Below, one piece after another: positions 35,655 through 45,305 of a stretch of 64,000 nucleotides of DNA. Source of the stretch: JANQSP01 sp965237565 (GTDB lineage Bacteria; Bdellovibrionota; Bdellovibrionia; Bdellovibrionales; UBA1609). Position 1 is the stretch's first letter. Each line of letters begins with the position of its first letter. The notes below the pieces were generated by a model that saw nothing but the letters and a program-made list of their open reading frames with translations, made no database searches and had not been told where the DNA came from. The stretch is from the NCBI GenBank assembly GCA_965237565.1, contig OZ250145.1:992001-1056000 (forward strand), in the 5' to 3' direction. The position numbers were made by a program, and so were the translations under genes.

Positions 35655-37877
35655 ATGGGATTGCCGCAGTTTTCTGATTTGGGTTACAAAGAGGGACATC
35701 CCAAGGATATCCAAGACCTCGTAGATCGTATCCATAGCTATTATCCAAATGCAGACTTGAGTCTTGTGCATAAATCGTACGATATGGCACGACAAGCTCA
35801 TGTAGGCCAATATCGAAAAGACGGTTCTCATTTCATTTCTCATCCACTTTGCGTGGCCTCCATTCTGGCTGATTTAAAATTAGACTTGCACACGATTATA
35901 ACAGGTTTGCTACACGACGTAGTGGAAGACACGGAAGTGGATCTGAAAGAAATTGAAAAAGAATTCAATAGTGTCATTGCATTTCTAGTAGATGGAGTAA
36001 GCAAAGTTTCTCGAATTAGGTTTAAAAACACTCAGCAAAAAGCTAGTGAGAATATGAGAAAAATGATTGTGGCTATGGCAAAAGATGTAAGAGTGATCCT
36101 AGTGAAATTGGCAGACCGTTTACACAATATGAGGACCCTCTTTTATATGCCTAGAGAAAAGCAACTTTCAGTGGCTCAAGAAACATTAGAACTTTATGCT
36201 CCCTTGGCTTCTCGCCTAGGCATCCATTCAGTCAAGGTAGAACTCGAAGATTTGGCTTTTTGTTACTCTGACCCAGAAAGCTATCATTTGTTGGTAGAAA
36301 AAATGGATAGCGGGAAAAAGGAGATGGAAAAATATATTTTAAAAGTAATGAATATTCTCAAAAAGGAAATCGCAAGCCAGACGCGTCTGCGTATAGAGAT
36401 CACAGGCCGACCCAAAAATCTTTATTCCATTCATCAAAAAATGATAAAGCAACATGTAGATTACAATGAGGTCTACGATATTTTGGCTTTTCGTATTTGT
36501 GTGAACAAAGTAGAAGAGTGTTACAAAATTTTAGGAATAATTCACTCTCTTTGGAAACCCATACCCGGAAGGTTCAAGGATTTTATAGCTATTCCCAAAC
36601 CAAATAACTACCAAAGCCTTCATACCACTGTGATTGGAGAGGGAGGCAAAAGAATTGAAATCCAAATACGGACTTTTGATATGCATTTATTAGCTGACAA
36701 AGGGATTGCCGCTCATTGGAAATACAAATCAGAAGCTTGGGATGAACATCAATTGGTGGATGACAAAACTTTAAAACAATTTAACTGGCTTCACGATCTA
36801 GTCAGTCTGCACCAACAAAACACTAATTCTAGTGAATTTTTAGAATCTGTGAAGATGAATTTATTCGATTGCGATATTTATCTTTTCACTCCCGGTGGAG
36901 ACGTAAAGGAATTTCCCATTGGAGCAAGTCCCATTGATTTTGCCTACGGTATTCATACGGATTTGGGTCATCAAATCAGTGGAGCCAAAGTGAATGGTCG
37001 CCTAGTTCCCTTCAAAACAAAATTGCAAAACGGAGACACTGTAGAAGTGATTACTTCAAAAAATCAGATTCCCTCTGATGAGTGGCTTCAACACTGTGTC
37101 ACTTCAAGGGCCAAATCAAAAATCAAATCCTTTTTGAATATGGAGAGACAAAAACAAGCGATCAAAATCGGACAAAATCTTTTTGAAAAGGCTCTCAAAA
37201 GTAATGGGATCAGATTGGATGTGGCATTGAAAGATACAAAGATCCACAAATTCATGAAAAGAAATGGCATCATGAACAAGGAAGGACTTTATTCCCAGCT
37301 AGGTTATGGAAAAATTTTGATTAAGAATGTGCTTTCTATTCTCATACCTGAACAAGAAGACGTTGAAAAAATAAAAGAAATTAAAGAAAATATTCTCTCT
37401 CGACCTCTTGTTCAAAAAGAAACTACCAAAAACTTTTGTTCGGTTATTGTGGATGGAATGGGAAATATCATGGTCAACTTTGCAAAATGTTGTCGTCCTT
37501 TGCCGGGAGATGCATTGCTTGGCTTTATCAGCCGAGGCAGAGGCATCATCGTTCACCGTCATTCTTGTCAATCTCTTTTATCCATGGATTCTGATAGGTA
37601 CGTGAATGTGCAGTGGAATGAAAAACAAAAAGAGACTCATAGATATACTGTTCTGATGAAAATTGTTTGTCATGACGGACCGGGAGTGTTGAAAAATATC
37701 TCTGAGGTGTTTGCCGAAAACAATGTGAACATTACGAATTTAAAAGTGGATCACACAAAAGAGCTAAGAGCTATTTGTGTATTCTATGTTGAAGTAAAAA
37801 ACCTTGAACAGCTACAGACACTGATTCGATCCATAAAAAATGTGAAGAACATTATCAGCGTGTTCAGATGGATTTGA
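35655..37877 (+). CDS. rel: Bifunctional (p)ppGpp synthetase/hydrolase Rel
   Basis: Long RelA/SpoT-homologue of 740 residues. The hydrolase HD domain is intact ('HFISHPLCVASIL', 'GLLHDVVEDTEVD'). The synthetase domain has 'YDILAFRICV' and 'GRFKDFIAIPKPNNYQSLHTT', with the RxKD motif of bifunctional enzymes rather than the ExDD of synthetase-only RelA. TGS ('LFTPGGDVKEFPIGASPIDFAY'), a helical/zinc-finger region with 'FAKCCRPLPGD', and a C-terminal ACT domain follow. It is likely the main stringent-response enzyme. In E. coli nomenclature it would be closest to spoT. Confidence 0.95.
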   Translation: MGLPQFSDLGYKEGHPKDIQDLVDRIHSYYPNADLSLVHKSYDMARQAHVGQYRKDGSHFISHPLCVASILADLKLDLHTIITGLLHDVVEDTEVDLKEIEKEFNSVIAFLVDGVSKVSRIRFKNTQQKASENMRKMIVAMAKDVRVILVKLADRLHNMRTLFYMPREKQLSVAQETLELYAPLASRLGIHSVKVELEDLAFCYSDPESYHLLVEKMDSGKKEMEKYILKVMNILKKEIASQTRLRIEITGRPKNLYSIHQKMIKQHVDYNEVYDILAFRICVNKVEECYKILGIIHSLWKPIPGRFKDFIAIPKPNNYQSLHTTVIGEGGKRIEIQIRTFDMHLLADKGIAAHWKYKSEAWDEHQLVDDKTLKQFNWLHDLVSLHQQNTNSSEFLESVKMNLFDCDIYLFTPGGDVKEFPIGASPIDFAYGIHTDLGHQISGAKVNGRLVPFKTKLQNGDTVEVITSKNQIPSDEWLQHCVTSRAKSKIKSFLNMERQKQAIKIGQNLFEKALKSNGIRLDVALKDTKIHKFMKRNGIMNKEGLYSQLGYGKILIKNVLSILIPEQEDVEKIKEIKENILSRPLVQKETTKNFCSVIVDGMGNIMVNFAKCCRPLPGDALLGFISRGRGIIVHRHSCQSLLSMDSDRYVNVQWNEKQKETHRYTVLMKIVCHDGPGVLKNISEVFAENNVNITNLKVDHTKELRAICVFYVEVKNLEQLQTLIRSIKNVKNIISVFRWI

Positions 37878-37952
37878 TTCTCCTTTTGAAATAGAGTGTT
37901 TCAAATTAGGATCACCTGCGAACTATATGTTTTAATTCATTTTTATTATATC

Positions 37953-37981
37953 TTGATTCTCGTCTGTTTTTTTGTTATAAG
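37953..37981 (+). promoter_or_regulatory. Sigma70-like promoter of carD
   Basis: TTGATT (37953-37958) with TTATAA (37975-37980, 16-bp spacing) or TATAAG (37976-37981, 17-bp). Transcription would start about 40 bp ahead of the GTG start of carD at 38027. The ribosome binding site AAAGGGAGG follows. Confidence 0.6.
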
Positions 37982-38026
37982 TATTGTCCAATAGGGGCAT
38001 TAGAAAATCTAATAAAGGGAGGTTTT

Positions 38027-38533
38027 GTGGCGTTCAAAGTCGGTGATAGGGCTGTTTATCCGGGGCATGGAATCGGGAAAATAACATCCATTGAGATGAA
38101 GGAAATTTCAGGAGATCGCCAAAGGTTTTATTCTATTATGATAGCAAACTCAGACATGAAAATCATGATACCTGAGAATAGAATAAAAAAAGTGGGGGTC
38201 CGCTCTGTTATTACCCAAGAAGAAGCTGAAAAAGTTTTGGAAGTTTTGAAAGATCGTCAGGCAAAAGATTCCATAGTAGTCACAGGAAAAAATTGGAGCA
38301 AAAGATACCAAGAATACATGAAGATCATCAAAACTGGAGATGCTTTTAAAACCGCTCGCATTTTGAGAGAGTTACTAAACATTGATGAAAAAAAGGGCTT
38401 GAGTTTTTATGAGAGGCAACTCATGCTCACAGTTTGTAAAATGCTATTTGATGAAATTTCTGTCGTTATCAACAAAGAAGAATTGCAAAAAGCTCTCAAT
38501 TTTTCTGGAATTTTATCTGAACTCAAACATTAA
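38027..38533 (+). CDS. carD: CarD/CdnL family transcriptional regulator
   Basis: RNA-polymerase-interacting regulator of 168 residues. It opens 'FKVGDRAVYPGHGIGKITSIE', the CarD/CdnL (TRCF-RID) Tudor-like domain, and continues into an all-helical DNA-contacting domain ('EEAEKVLEVLKDR' to the end). In myxobacteria and mycobacteria such proteins stabilise open promoter complexes and are needed for rRNA transcription. The start is GTG with a strong AAAGGGAGG site. It is followed by gltX after 14 bp. Confidence 0.93.
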   Translation: MAFKVGDRAVYPGHGIGKITSIEMKEISGDRQRFYSIMIANSDMKIMIPENRIKKVGVRSVITQEEAEKVLEVLKDRQAKDSIVVTGKNWSKRYQEYMKIIKTGDAFKTARILRELLNIDEKKGLSFYERQLMLTVCKMLFDEISVVINKEELQKALNFSGILSELKH

Positions 38534-38547
38534 AAAAAGTTTTTTTT

Positions 38548-40011
38548 ATGTCTGTTCGAGTGCGTTTCGCCCCTAGCCCCACGGGTTGGCTTCATGTTGG
38601 CGGAGCACGAACGGCTCTGTTCAATTATCTATTCGCTAAGAAGCAAAAAGGTGTCTTTATCTTGCGTTTGGAAGATACAGACGTAAAAAGAGGGGAAGAA
38701 CAATTCGTTAAGAGCCAATTGCAAGCTTTGAAATGGCTGGGTCTCAAATGGGAAGAGGGAGTGGATCCAGACAGCTTAAAGGATTTTGGTTCCTACGGTC
38801 CTTATCGCCAAAGCAGAAGAATCGATCTCTATCAATCCCATGCAGCTCGACTGATTCAAGACGGTCGTGCATACTATTGTTTTTTGAGTGAAAAACAAAT
38901 TGAGGAAATGAAGCGAAAGGTTTTGGATGAGGGCAAGCCCTTCCGAGTGAAAAGCCCCTATAGAGATTTTAGTTTGCAAGAAGCCCAGAAGAAAATCAAG
39001 CAAGGCGAACCAGCTGTCGTCAGATTCAAAGTTCCTGAAGTAAAAAAAGAATATGTTCTAAAAGATATTGTGAGAAAAGAGGTGTGTTTCCCTTCTGATA
39101 TGATTGGGGACTTTGTGTTGCTTCGTTCTTCTGGACTTCCTGTCTACAATTTTGCCTGTGCAGTAGATGATCACCATATGAAAATCTCTCATGTTTTTCG
39201 CTCTGAAGAACACCTAGCCAACACGCTACGGCAGATGATGTTGTGTGAAGCTTTTTCATGGCCCATGCCAATTCTAGCTCACCTTTCTATCATTCTTGCC
39301 GAGGACCGAAAGAAATTGAGCAAACGACATGGAGCCACTAGTTGCATTGAGTATAAAAATGCCGGTTATTTGCCATCAGCCTTGGTAAATTTTTTAGCTC
39401 TTTTGGGCTGGAATCCCAAGTCCAGTGAGGAAATTTTTTCCATGAATGAATTGATTGAAAAATTTTCTCTAGAGGGTCTCAATGCTTCACCAGCTGTTTT
39501 CGATGAGAAAAAACTCCAATGGATGAACATCCAACATTGCAAAAAATTAGATGATCTTTCTTTGTGGCAAAAACTCCAAGAATTTTTTGATAAAGAAAAA
39601 TTTCAATTTCCCAATCAGTCAGAGGCTTGGAAAAAAAGAGCCATCCATGCAGTAAGAAGTTCTATTGTGATGTTTTCTTCAGCAGTGGAACTTTTTCGTC
39701 CTTTAACGGAAAATCATTTTTCCATTGATCAAAGTGCAAAAGAAGTATTGGAATGGCCTTCCTCTCAAATAGTTCTAAGTGAGTGGAAAAATTTTCTGGA
39801 TTCTTATTCAAAGGAAGAAGTGAATGCAGAAGACTTTGTACAATTTTCTAAAGGAGTTCAAAAAAATCAGAATGTAAAAGGAAAATTTTTATTTATGCCT
39901 CTTCGTATAGCTGTCATAGGACGACCGGAGGGGATGAAACTCAAGCAAGCAGTTCCTCTCATAAAGCGAACTCTTTTGCTTGAGAGAGTGCAAAAGATAA
40001 AGACATTATGA
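38548..40011 (+). CDS. gltX: Glutamyl-tRNA synthetase
   Basis: Class I synthetase of 487 residues. The HIGH-type motif is in 'FAPSPTGWLHVGGARTALF' and the KMSKS-type loop is 'KKLSKRHGATS' near residue 255. The C-terminal all-helical anticodon domain is of bacterial type. Because no glnS is visible here, a non-discriminating role on tRNA-Gln (with GatCAB) cannot be excluded; the discriminator base of the nearby tRNA-Gln is unusual (see the tRNA). No clear ribosome binding site precedes the ATG. Confidence 0.95.
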   Translation: MSVRVRFAPSPTGWLHVGGARTALFNYLFAKKQKGVFILRLEDTDVKRGEEQFVKSQLQALKWLGLKWEEGVDPDSLKDFGSYGPYRQSRRIDLYQSHAARLIQDGRAYYCFLSEKQIEEMKRKVLDEGKPFRVKSPYRDFSLQEAQKKIKQGEPAVVRFKVPEVKKEYVLKDIVRKEVCFPSDMIGDFVLLRSSGLPVYNFACAVDDHHMKISHVFRSEEHLANTLRQMMLCEAFSWPMPILAHLSIILAEDRKKLSKRHGATSCIEYKNAGYLPSALVNFLALLGWNPKSSEEIFSMNELIEKFSLEGLNASPAVFDEKKLQWMNIQHCKKLDDLSLWQKLQEFFDKEKFQFPNQSEAWKKRAIHAVRSSIVMFSSAVELFRPLTENHFSIDQSAKEVLEWPSSQIVLSEWKNFLDSYSKEEVNAEDFVQFSKGVQKNQNVKGKFLFMPLRIAVIGRPEGMKLKQAVPLIKRTLLLERVQKIKTL

Positions 40012-40131
40012 TCCATTTTCTGAAGCTGTGATATTTTGCCCTCAAAATGAAAATGGGAGCCAAAGATGAATCAAGCAGGGACTTTTCACAAATGAATCAG
40101 AAAGAAATTACAATTTACTGGTGGGATAAAA

Positions 40132-42348
40132 ATGAAAAAAGTAACTGAAATAAATTATTCTGAGTTGATGAAAAAGAGAAATAGAGTTCTAAAAAACCGT
40201 AAATTATCAAACGTCAAAAAAAATCCTGCAAAACATTCGCCCATATCTGCCCCTCTTCCTTCCAAAAAAAAATCCAAATTTCATGTTGCTACAAATTCTG
40301 ACTCCACTGTATTGATGAAAACAAAAAGAGCCTTGGGCACATTCTGCCTCACAGCACCTTATCAACCAGCTGGAGATCAACCCACAGCCATCAAACAAAT
40401 TTGTGAGGGTTTAAAAAAAGGTGAGAATCATCATACTCTATTGGGGGTCACGGGCTCAGGGAAAACATTTACAATGGCCAACGTCATCCAAGAGATGAAA
40501 AAACCTTCTTTGATTCTTGCACCTAATAAAACCTTAGCCGCTCAACTCTTCGCCGAGTTCAAAGAGTTATTTCCAAAAAATTATGTTGAGTATTTCGTCA
40601 GTTATTATGATTACTACCAACCGGAGGCATACATACCCTCCACAGACACATACATTGAAAAAGATTCCAGTGTAAATGATCAGATTGATCGCATGAGACA
40701 TTCAGCTACTAGAGCTTTATTTGAGCATCGAGATGTGGTGATTGTCAGCAGTGTTTCTTGCATTTATGGTTTGGGAAGCCCTGAATCCTATCAAGACTTA
40801 AAAGTTTATTTACAACTGAATCAAGAAATTGAAAGAGAAGAAGTGTTGAAAGCTTTGGTAGCCATCCAATATCAAAGAAAAGATTTTGATTTTCATCGAG
40901 GGACTTTTCGAGTAAGAGGGGATAACATCGAGATTTTTCCAGCCTATGAAGAAAGCCAAGCTTTTCGGGTTGAGTTTTTTGGCAATCACATTGATTTTAT
41001 CGGACGAGTAGATCCCTTGCGAGGTGAAATTTTAGAAAATCTCCCCGATCTTTCTATCTATCCGGGTAGTCACTATGTGAGTACTGAGGAGCAAAATGAA
41101 AGAGCCATTGAATCCATCCAAGAGGAATTGGAAGAGCATGTTCAATTTTTATCGGACAATAAAAAACACAAAGAGTGTGAAAGGCTCAAAAGGCGTACTC
41201 TTTATGATTTAGAAATGATTGCTGAGATGGGAACTTGTTCAGGGATTGAAAATTATTCTCGTTACTTTACAGGTCGTGCAACCGGTGAACCACCCCCAAC
41301 TTTGCTAGAATATTTTCCTGACGATTTTTTGATGTTCATAGATGAAAGCCACATTAGTGTTCCACAAGTTGGAGGAATGTATCGCGGAGATCGAAGTCGC
41401 AAAGAGACTCTTGTTGAGCACGGATTTCGCCTTCCTTCCGCCCTAGATAATCGCCCTTTGAATTTTCAAGAGTTTGAGAAAACAGTGAATCAAATGGTCT
41501 ATGTATCTGCAACTCCTGGAGATTATGAGATCAAAAAAAGTCAAGGAGTGATTGTTGAGCAAATCATTCGACCCACAGGCTTATTAGATCCCAAGGTTTC
41601 CATTCGGACCACGAAAGGGCAGGTAGATGATTTATTGAAGGAGATAAAGAAAAGAGAAAAAACGAAAGAGCGAGTGTTGGTGATCACTCTGACAAAAAAA
41701 ATGGCTGAATCTTTGACTTCGCATTACCAAACTCAAGGAGTGTCAGTGAAATATCTCCATAGTGATATCAAAACGATTGAACGTATGGAACTTATTCGTG
41801 ATTTACGCTTGGGCGTGTTTCAAGTCCTTGTCGGAATCAATCTATTAAGAGAGGGGCTGGATCTGCCAGAAGTGACTTTGGTTGCGGTGATGGATGCTGA
41901 CAAAGAAGGTTTTTTACGATCAAAGAGGTCTCTCATTCAAATCATGGGTAGGGCCGCTCGACACATTAAGGGGCAGGTAATATTGTACGCCAATACAGAG
42001 ACAAAATCCATTCGCTTAGCCTTGGAGGAAACAAATAGGCGTCGAAAACTGCAAGATCAATTCAATAAAAAACACAACATCCAACCGAAAAGTGTGAAAA
42101 AATCTGCTCCCAAAGATTTGATGGAAATTTATGGTTTTGATGAAGGTAATTTTGAAGAAACACTCATGAAGTCTCAACTTGGAAACAATCTGGAAAATTT
42201 TGAAAAAGAAATTAATTCTTTAAAAGCTCAAATGAGAAAAGCTTCCAATGCACTTGATTTTGAGCTGGCTGTTCAATTACGTGATAAAATCAAACGCCTT
42301 CAGATCATGGCTCTCCAGAATTTCACTTCCAAGAAGTCGTCCCAATAA
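40132..42348 (+). CDS. uvrB: Excinuclease ABC subunit B, with basic N-terminal extension
   Basis: Damage-verification helicase of nucleotide excision repair, 738 residues. The canonical body starts near residue 72 ('PYQPAGDQPTAI') with the P-loop 'GVTGSGKTF', 'APNKTLAAQL', the beta-hairpin 'YYDYYQPEAYIP', 'DESHI', and 'MGRAARH'. A UVR domain closes the protein ('ALDFELAVQLRDKIKRL'). Unlike typical 660-680-residue UvrB, about 65 Lys-rich residues precede the body. The ATG has GGTGGGAT upstream, while internal Met codons lack a ribosome binding site, so I keep the long form. Confidence 0.95.
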   Translation: MKKVTEINYSELMKKRNRVLKNRKLSNVKKNPAKHSPISAPLPSKKKSKFHVATNSDSTVLMKTKRALGTFCLTAPYQPAGDQPTAIKQICEGLKKGENHHTLLGVTGSGKTFTMANVIQEMKKPSLILAPNKTLAAQLFAEFKELFPKNYVEYFVSYYDYYQPEAYIPSTDTYIEKDSSVNDQIDRMRHSATRALFEHRDVVIVSSVSCIYGLGSPESYQDLKVYLQLNQEIEREEVLKALVAIQYQRKDFDFHRGTFRVRGDNIEIFPAYEESQAFRVEFFGNHIDFIGRVDPLRGEILENLPDLSIYPGSHYVSTEEQNERAIESIQEELEEHVQFLSDNKKHKECERLKRRTLYDLEMIAEMGTCSGIENYSRYFTGRATGEPPPTLLEYFPDDFLMFIDESHISVPQVGGMYRGDRSRKETLVEHGFRLPSALDNRPLNFQEFEKTVNQMVYVSATPGDYEIKKSQGVIVEQIIRPTGLLDPKVSIRTTKGQVDDLLKEIKKREKTKERVLVITLTKKMAESLTSHYQTQGVSVKYLHSDIKTIERMELIRDLRLGVFQVLVGINLLREGLDLPEVTLVAVMDADKEGFLRSKRSLIQIMGRAARHIKGQVILYANTETKSIRLALEETNRRRKLQDQFNKKHNIQPKSVKKSAPKDLMEIYGFDEGNFEETLMKSQLGNNLENFEKEINSLKAQMRKASNALDFELAVQLRDKIKRLQIMALQNFTSKKSSQ

Positions 42349-42444
42349 TGATTTTATATGCAAGCCTGTAATTTTTACATGGATTGCGTTTGATAATGAG
42401 TAATAAAATTTAAGATTCAAATCTTATCTGTTATAAAGTCATTC

Positions 42445-43044
42445 ATGAGAATTTATATAAAAAAATTATTTTATATCAGTCTATTTTTTACTCTTAGTTT
42501 TGTATCTACTAGTTTTGCTTCCAGTTCTTGCCTAAATAGGTTTTCTAATGATCTAAAGAAATCAGGTTCAGATATTTTTATTCAATTTTTAAAAATAGAT
42601 TCTAAAAATGACGTAAGCCCTTCATCTGAACTAAGAGAAGAAATAGTAAGATATTCTAAAGAGTGGAATGCTGAGGATGCAATAAATTTTTTAAGATATT
42701 TAGGAGAGAAAATAGGAAAAGATAAAGTGAGCAGAATGCTTAGTGACAATTCGAGCGTATTAGAGAGAGTTGATTATACTAATTTAGTAGAAAAGATAAA
42801 ACTTTATGAATATTATATCGGTAAGGATGTGTTATTACGGCATTTGAATTCTGATTATTACTCTCTTAGTTTAAACGGATTTGGTAAAGAGCCTTCAGCA
42901 GAAAATTTACAACTCTTTTTTGAAATGATGAAATATGAAAATGTTCGAGGATTACTATTTCATTCGATTTATTACACTGAATCTGAGAATTTCAAAAAAG
43001 TTGTCAGTGAAATGACTTCTCCTGTTATTGATAAAAGACCCTAG
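42445..43044 (+). CDS. Small secreted protein, helical, AT-rich gene
   Basis: Protein of 199 residues not recognised as a family. It has a signal peptide (about residues 1-25, 'SFVSTSFASSS'). The mature part is helical, with three loosely similar stretches: 'NAEDAINFLRYLGEKIGKDKVSRML', 'YTNLVEKIKLYEYYIGKDVLLRHL' and 'SAENLQLFFEMMKYENVRGLLF', suggesting short helical repeats of about 45-55 residues. Codon use is clearly more AT-rich (many ATA, TTA, AGA) than that of the neighbours uvrB and gltX, a hint of later acquisition. The stop is 60 bp before the tRNA-Gln gene. Confidence 0.75.
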   Translation: MRIYIKKLFYISLFFTLSFVSTSFASSSCLNRFSNDLKKSGSDIFIQFLKIDSKNDVSPSSELREEIVRYSKEWNAEDAINFLRYLGEKIGKDKVSRMLSDNSSVLERVDYTNLVEKIKLYEYYIGKDVLLRHLNSDYYSLSLNGFGKEPSAENLQLFFEMMKYENVRGLLFHSIYYTESENFKKVVSEMTSPVIDKRP

Positions 43045-43104
43045 GAAAAAGCAATACCAAAATGGAACTTTTAAACTGTGGACAGTTGAGAATCCATTTT
43101 CAAT

Positions 43105-43179
43105 TGGATGGGGTGGCAGGATTCGAACCTGCGAATGACAGAATCAAAATCTGTTGGCTTACCACTTGCCTACACCCCA
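43105..43179 (-). tRNA. tRNA-Gln (anticodon TTG)
   Basis: Read on the minus strand from 43179: acceptor TGGGGTG pairs with CACCCCA, the D-arm is GGCAAGTGGTAAGCC, the anticodon stem is ACAGA/TCTGT with loop TTTTGAT (anticodon TTG), and the T-arm is CAGG-TTCGAAT-CCTG. After the acceptor stem come T and an encoded CCA (43105-43107). The discriminator base is therefore U73, whereas E. coli tRNA-Gln has G73. The first pair U1-A72 is as in E. coli tRNA-Gln. Confidence 0.95.
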
Positions 43180-43328
43180 TACACGAAAAATATGTGTGAT
43201 TTTCGTTTCGAAATCAAGATTTTTGTCTTTAATTCATCGTTTTATATTGAATGAATCAATCAATAAAATCCAAATCCCAATTATCGGATATTTTATAAAT
43301 TGCGAGTCGTTTTGGATTGTTAGCCGAT

Positions 43329-43646
43329 TTACAAATCGTTATTATCATTTGTATTGAAGTTTTTTTCTTCTTTCTTGAATTGTTCAAGCATTTCTTTGTA
43401 CTTTTTGAAGACCGCTTCTTCTATCATGCTTCTGGTTTCTTTGTTCGTGGGATGGGCAATATCACAAAAACTGTTTTTTAATTTACGTCGTTTACTAGGC
43501 ATCGCTACAAAAGTTTTGTTGCTATCTGGGTTACGAATCATTTTTAAATCATGTATAACAAAACAGTCATCTAGTGTGATACTCACATAAGCTTTCAAGC
43601 GACTCTCATTTGGAGCAATAGTAATTTTGACATCTGTGACTTTCAT
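43329..43646 (-). CDS. spoVG: SpoVG family protein
   Basis: SpoVG homologue of 105 residues. The typical path 'VTDVKITIA' followed by 'RLKAYVSITLDDCFVIHDLKMI', given here in part, then 'FVAMPSKR' and 'FCDIAHP' is complete; the C-terminal tail is charged. In Firmicutes and spirochaetes SpoVG binds nucleic acids and affects gene expression. The ribosome binding site AAGGGA precedes the ATG. It is monocistronic, between tRNA-Gln and htrA on the minus strand. Confidence 0.95.
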   Translation of the reverse strand: MKVTDVKITIAPNESRLKAYVSITLDDCFVIHDLKMIRNPDSNKTFVAMPSKRRKLKNSFCDIAHPTNKETRSMIEEAVFKKYKEMLEQFKKEEKNFNTNDNNDL

Positions 43647-43829
43647 TTTTGCATCCCTTTATGATATCTATTTTTTCATTTTTCAGATAAATATTTGTCT
43701 AAACAAGGGGTACAAAACTTATCGGATAATCATCGAATTCACTTGATTGAATATTTCAAAAAAAACAGCTCTTGACAGGAAACTTGAGAAAAATTTCATA
43801 AAAATAAGTAAAATCAATAAGTTATGAAA

Positions 43830-45305
43830 TTAGCGAGATTTGGACGAAATATGAAAAATCATTGAAACGTACTGTCTGGAATCGAATCTATAGCGAAGTA
43901 TCTCAAACACATTTTTCCCTTCTGTGCGGATTCTTTTTTGCACATCGGTTGGGACTCTCACGGACACTCCATTTACTTTTAGTAAAATGTCGTACTTTCT
44001 AAATCCAGAAAACTCAGCGGGTGAATTTCGTTTTACTTCTATGACAATAGGATGAAGCTTCCTGAGAGGAGGGAGTCCCATATATCGCAACACACTGGGG
44101 GCACCTTTTTTCAGTACCAGACCGGATGAAACAGATTCTCGTTTTTTCTTTCTTATTGTATTTTGTTCCAACTGACGAGCCTCTAAGCTTTGTCTTTCCT
44201 TCACTGTGATGTTCAAGGTGATTCGCTTATTCTGTCTCAAGAGTTTTACAGGAATGGTTTGGTTCAAAGGAGTAGAAGCTGTAGCCTTGAAAAGATCTTT
44301 AAAGTTCGTAATTTTCTTGCCATTGAACATAACAACGATGTCATTTCTTTTGATTCCAGCTTTTTGAGCTGGGGTATTTGGCAATACATTTACAATGAGA
44401 GCACCAGGTTGTTTTTTATTCCCAGTATTTGCCATTTGAACACCGATGAAGCCTCGTCTCACTCGTCCATACTTATGCAAATCTTTCAAAACCAATTTCA
44501 CATTATCAATGGGAATGGCAAAACTAATACCTTGGCCATGAGCATGAACAGCGGTATTGATACCAATGACCTGCCCTCTTGTGTTCACCAGCGGGCCGCC
44601 AGAGTTACCGGGATTGATGCTTGCATCTGTCTGTAAAAAAGGGAGAAGATTGAGTTCGTCAATTTCACGATTGATGGCAGAGATAATTCCCTTTGTAACC
44701 GTGTGTTGATGACCATAAGGATTCCCAAAAGCAGCGACCCACTCTCCCACCATTAGCTCACTGCTATTTCCGAGCTGTGCAACAGGCAATTTTTGTTTTA
44801 TGTCGACTTTCAGCAAAGCCACATCCGTAGGCATATCTTTTCCGATGACCTTGGCCGTGAACAATTTTTTACTATTCATGAACTGAACTTGAATTTTATT
44901 CCCCCTGTTTATGACATGAGCATTCGTCAAAATAAGACCATTATCCCTAATGATGAAACCAGTACCCAGTGATTGTACGATAGGAGTGTCCACTGGTGGA
45001 TTCATCAGATAGGGTCGCAGAGAATTAAATATTGGATCACTGAGATTCATCACAGGATTCAGAGGATTGTGGATGAGGCTTGTCGAGATGTTCACGACAG
45101 TTGGATTGATTAAACTGGCGAGTTTGATAAAGAGACCAGTCGGCAATGGATCTTCAAGCCTCAGAGCAGGCATTGCAGAGGGGAGAGCCTGTAAACTGGG
45201 CTGGTAAGAAGGGAGGAGAAAGCTAGTTGCTAGAGCGAAAAAGCTCATATAGACAAAGTATTTCATGATTCGATTGATTGAAGATTTTTTCTGCATGGTA
45301 GTCAC
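43830..45305 (-). CDS. HtrA/DegQ-type periplasmic serine protease
   Basis: Trypsin-like protease with two PDZ domains, 491 residues. The N-terminal hydrophobic segment (about residues 14-35) is a signal or membrane anchor. The catalytic triad is visible as H130 in 'TNAHVI', D161 in 'TDVALLKVD' and S235 in 'GNSGGPL'. PDZ1 spans about residues 275-370 and PDZ2 about 395-485. It acts on misfolded envelope proteins. The GTG start overlaps the DUF1844 stop (GTGA), with GGAAAG upstream; ATG at 45296 is the alternative. DegP, DegQ and DegS are not separable by sight. Confidence 0.93.
   Translation of the reverse strand: MTTMQKKSSINRIMKYFVYMSFFALATSFLLPSYQPSLQALPSAMPALRLEDPLPTGLFIKLASLINPTVVNISTSLIHNPLNPVMNLSDPIFNSLRPYLMNPPVDTPIVQSLGTGFIIRDNGLILTNAHVINRGNKIQVQFMNSKKLFTAKVIGKDMPTDVALLKVDIKQKLPVAQLGNSSELMVGEWVAAFGNPYGHQHTVTKGIISAINREIDELNLLPFLQTDASINPGNSGGPLVNTRGQVIGINTAVHAHGQGISFAIPIDNVKLVLKDLHKYGRVRRGFIGVQMANTGNKKQPGALIVNVLPNTPAQKAGIKRNDIVVMFNGKKITNFKDLFKATASTPLNQTIPVKLLRQNKRITLNITVKERQSLEARQLEQNTIRKKKRESVSSGLVLKKGAPSVLRYMGLPPLRKLHPIVIEVKRNSPAEFSGFRKYDILLKVNGVSVRVPTDVQKRIRTEGKNVFEILRYRFDSRQYVSMIFHISSKSR

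Noticed and set aside
37885..37905. Hairpin TTTGAAA-N7-TTTCAAA after rel
   Set aside because: All AT, only 7 bp and no T-run downstream, so not a convincing terminator.
43772..43801. Plus-strand TTGACA as an antisense promoter into htrA
   Set aside because: The -35 is perfect but no acceptable -10 lies 16-18 bp downstream.
43793..43830. 9-bp inverted repeat ATTTCATAA...TTATGAAAT beside the htrA stop
   Set aside because: The 20-nt AT-rich loop and lack of a T-run make a terminator unlikely; it may be chance in AT-rich sequence.
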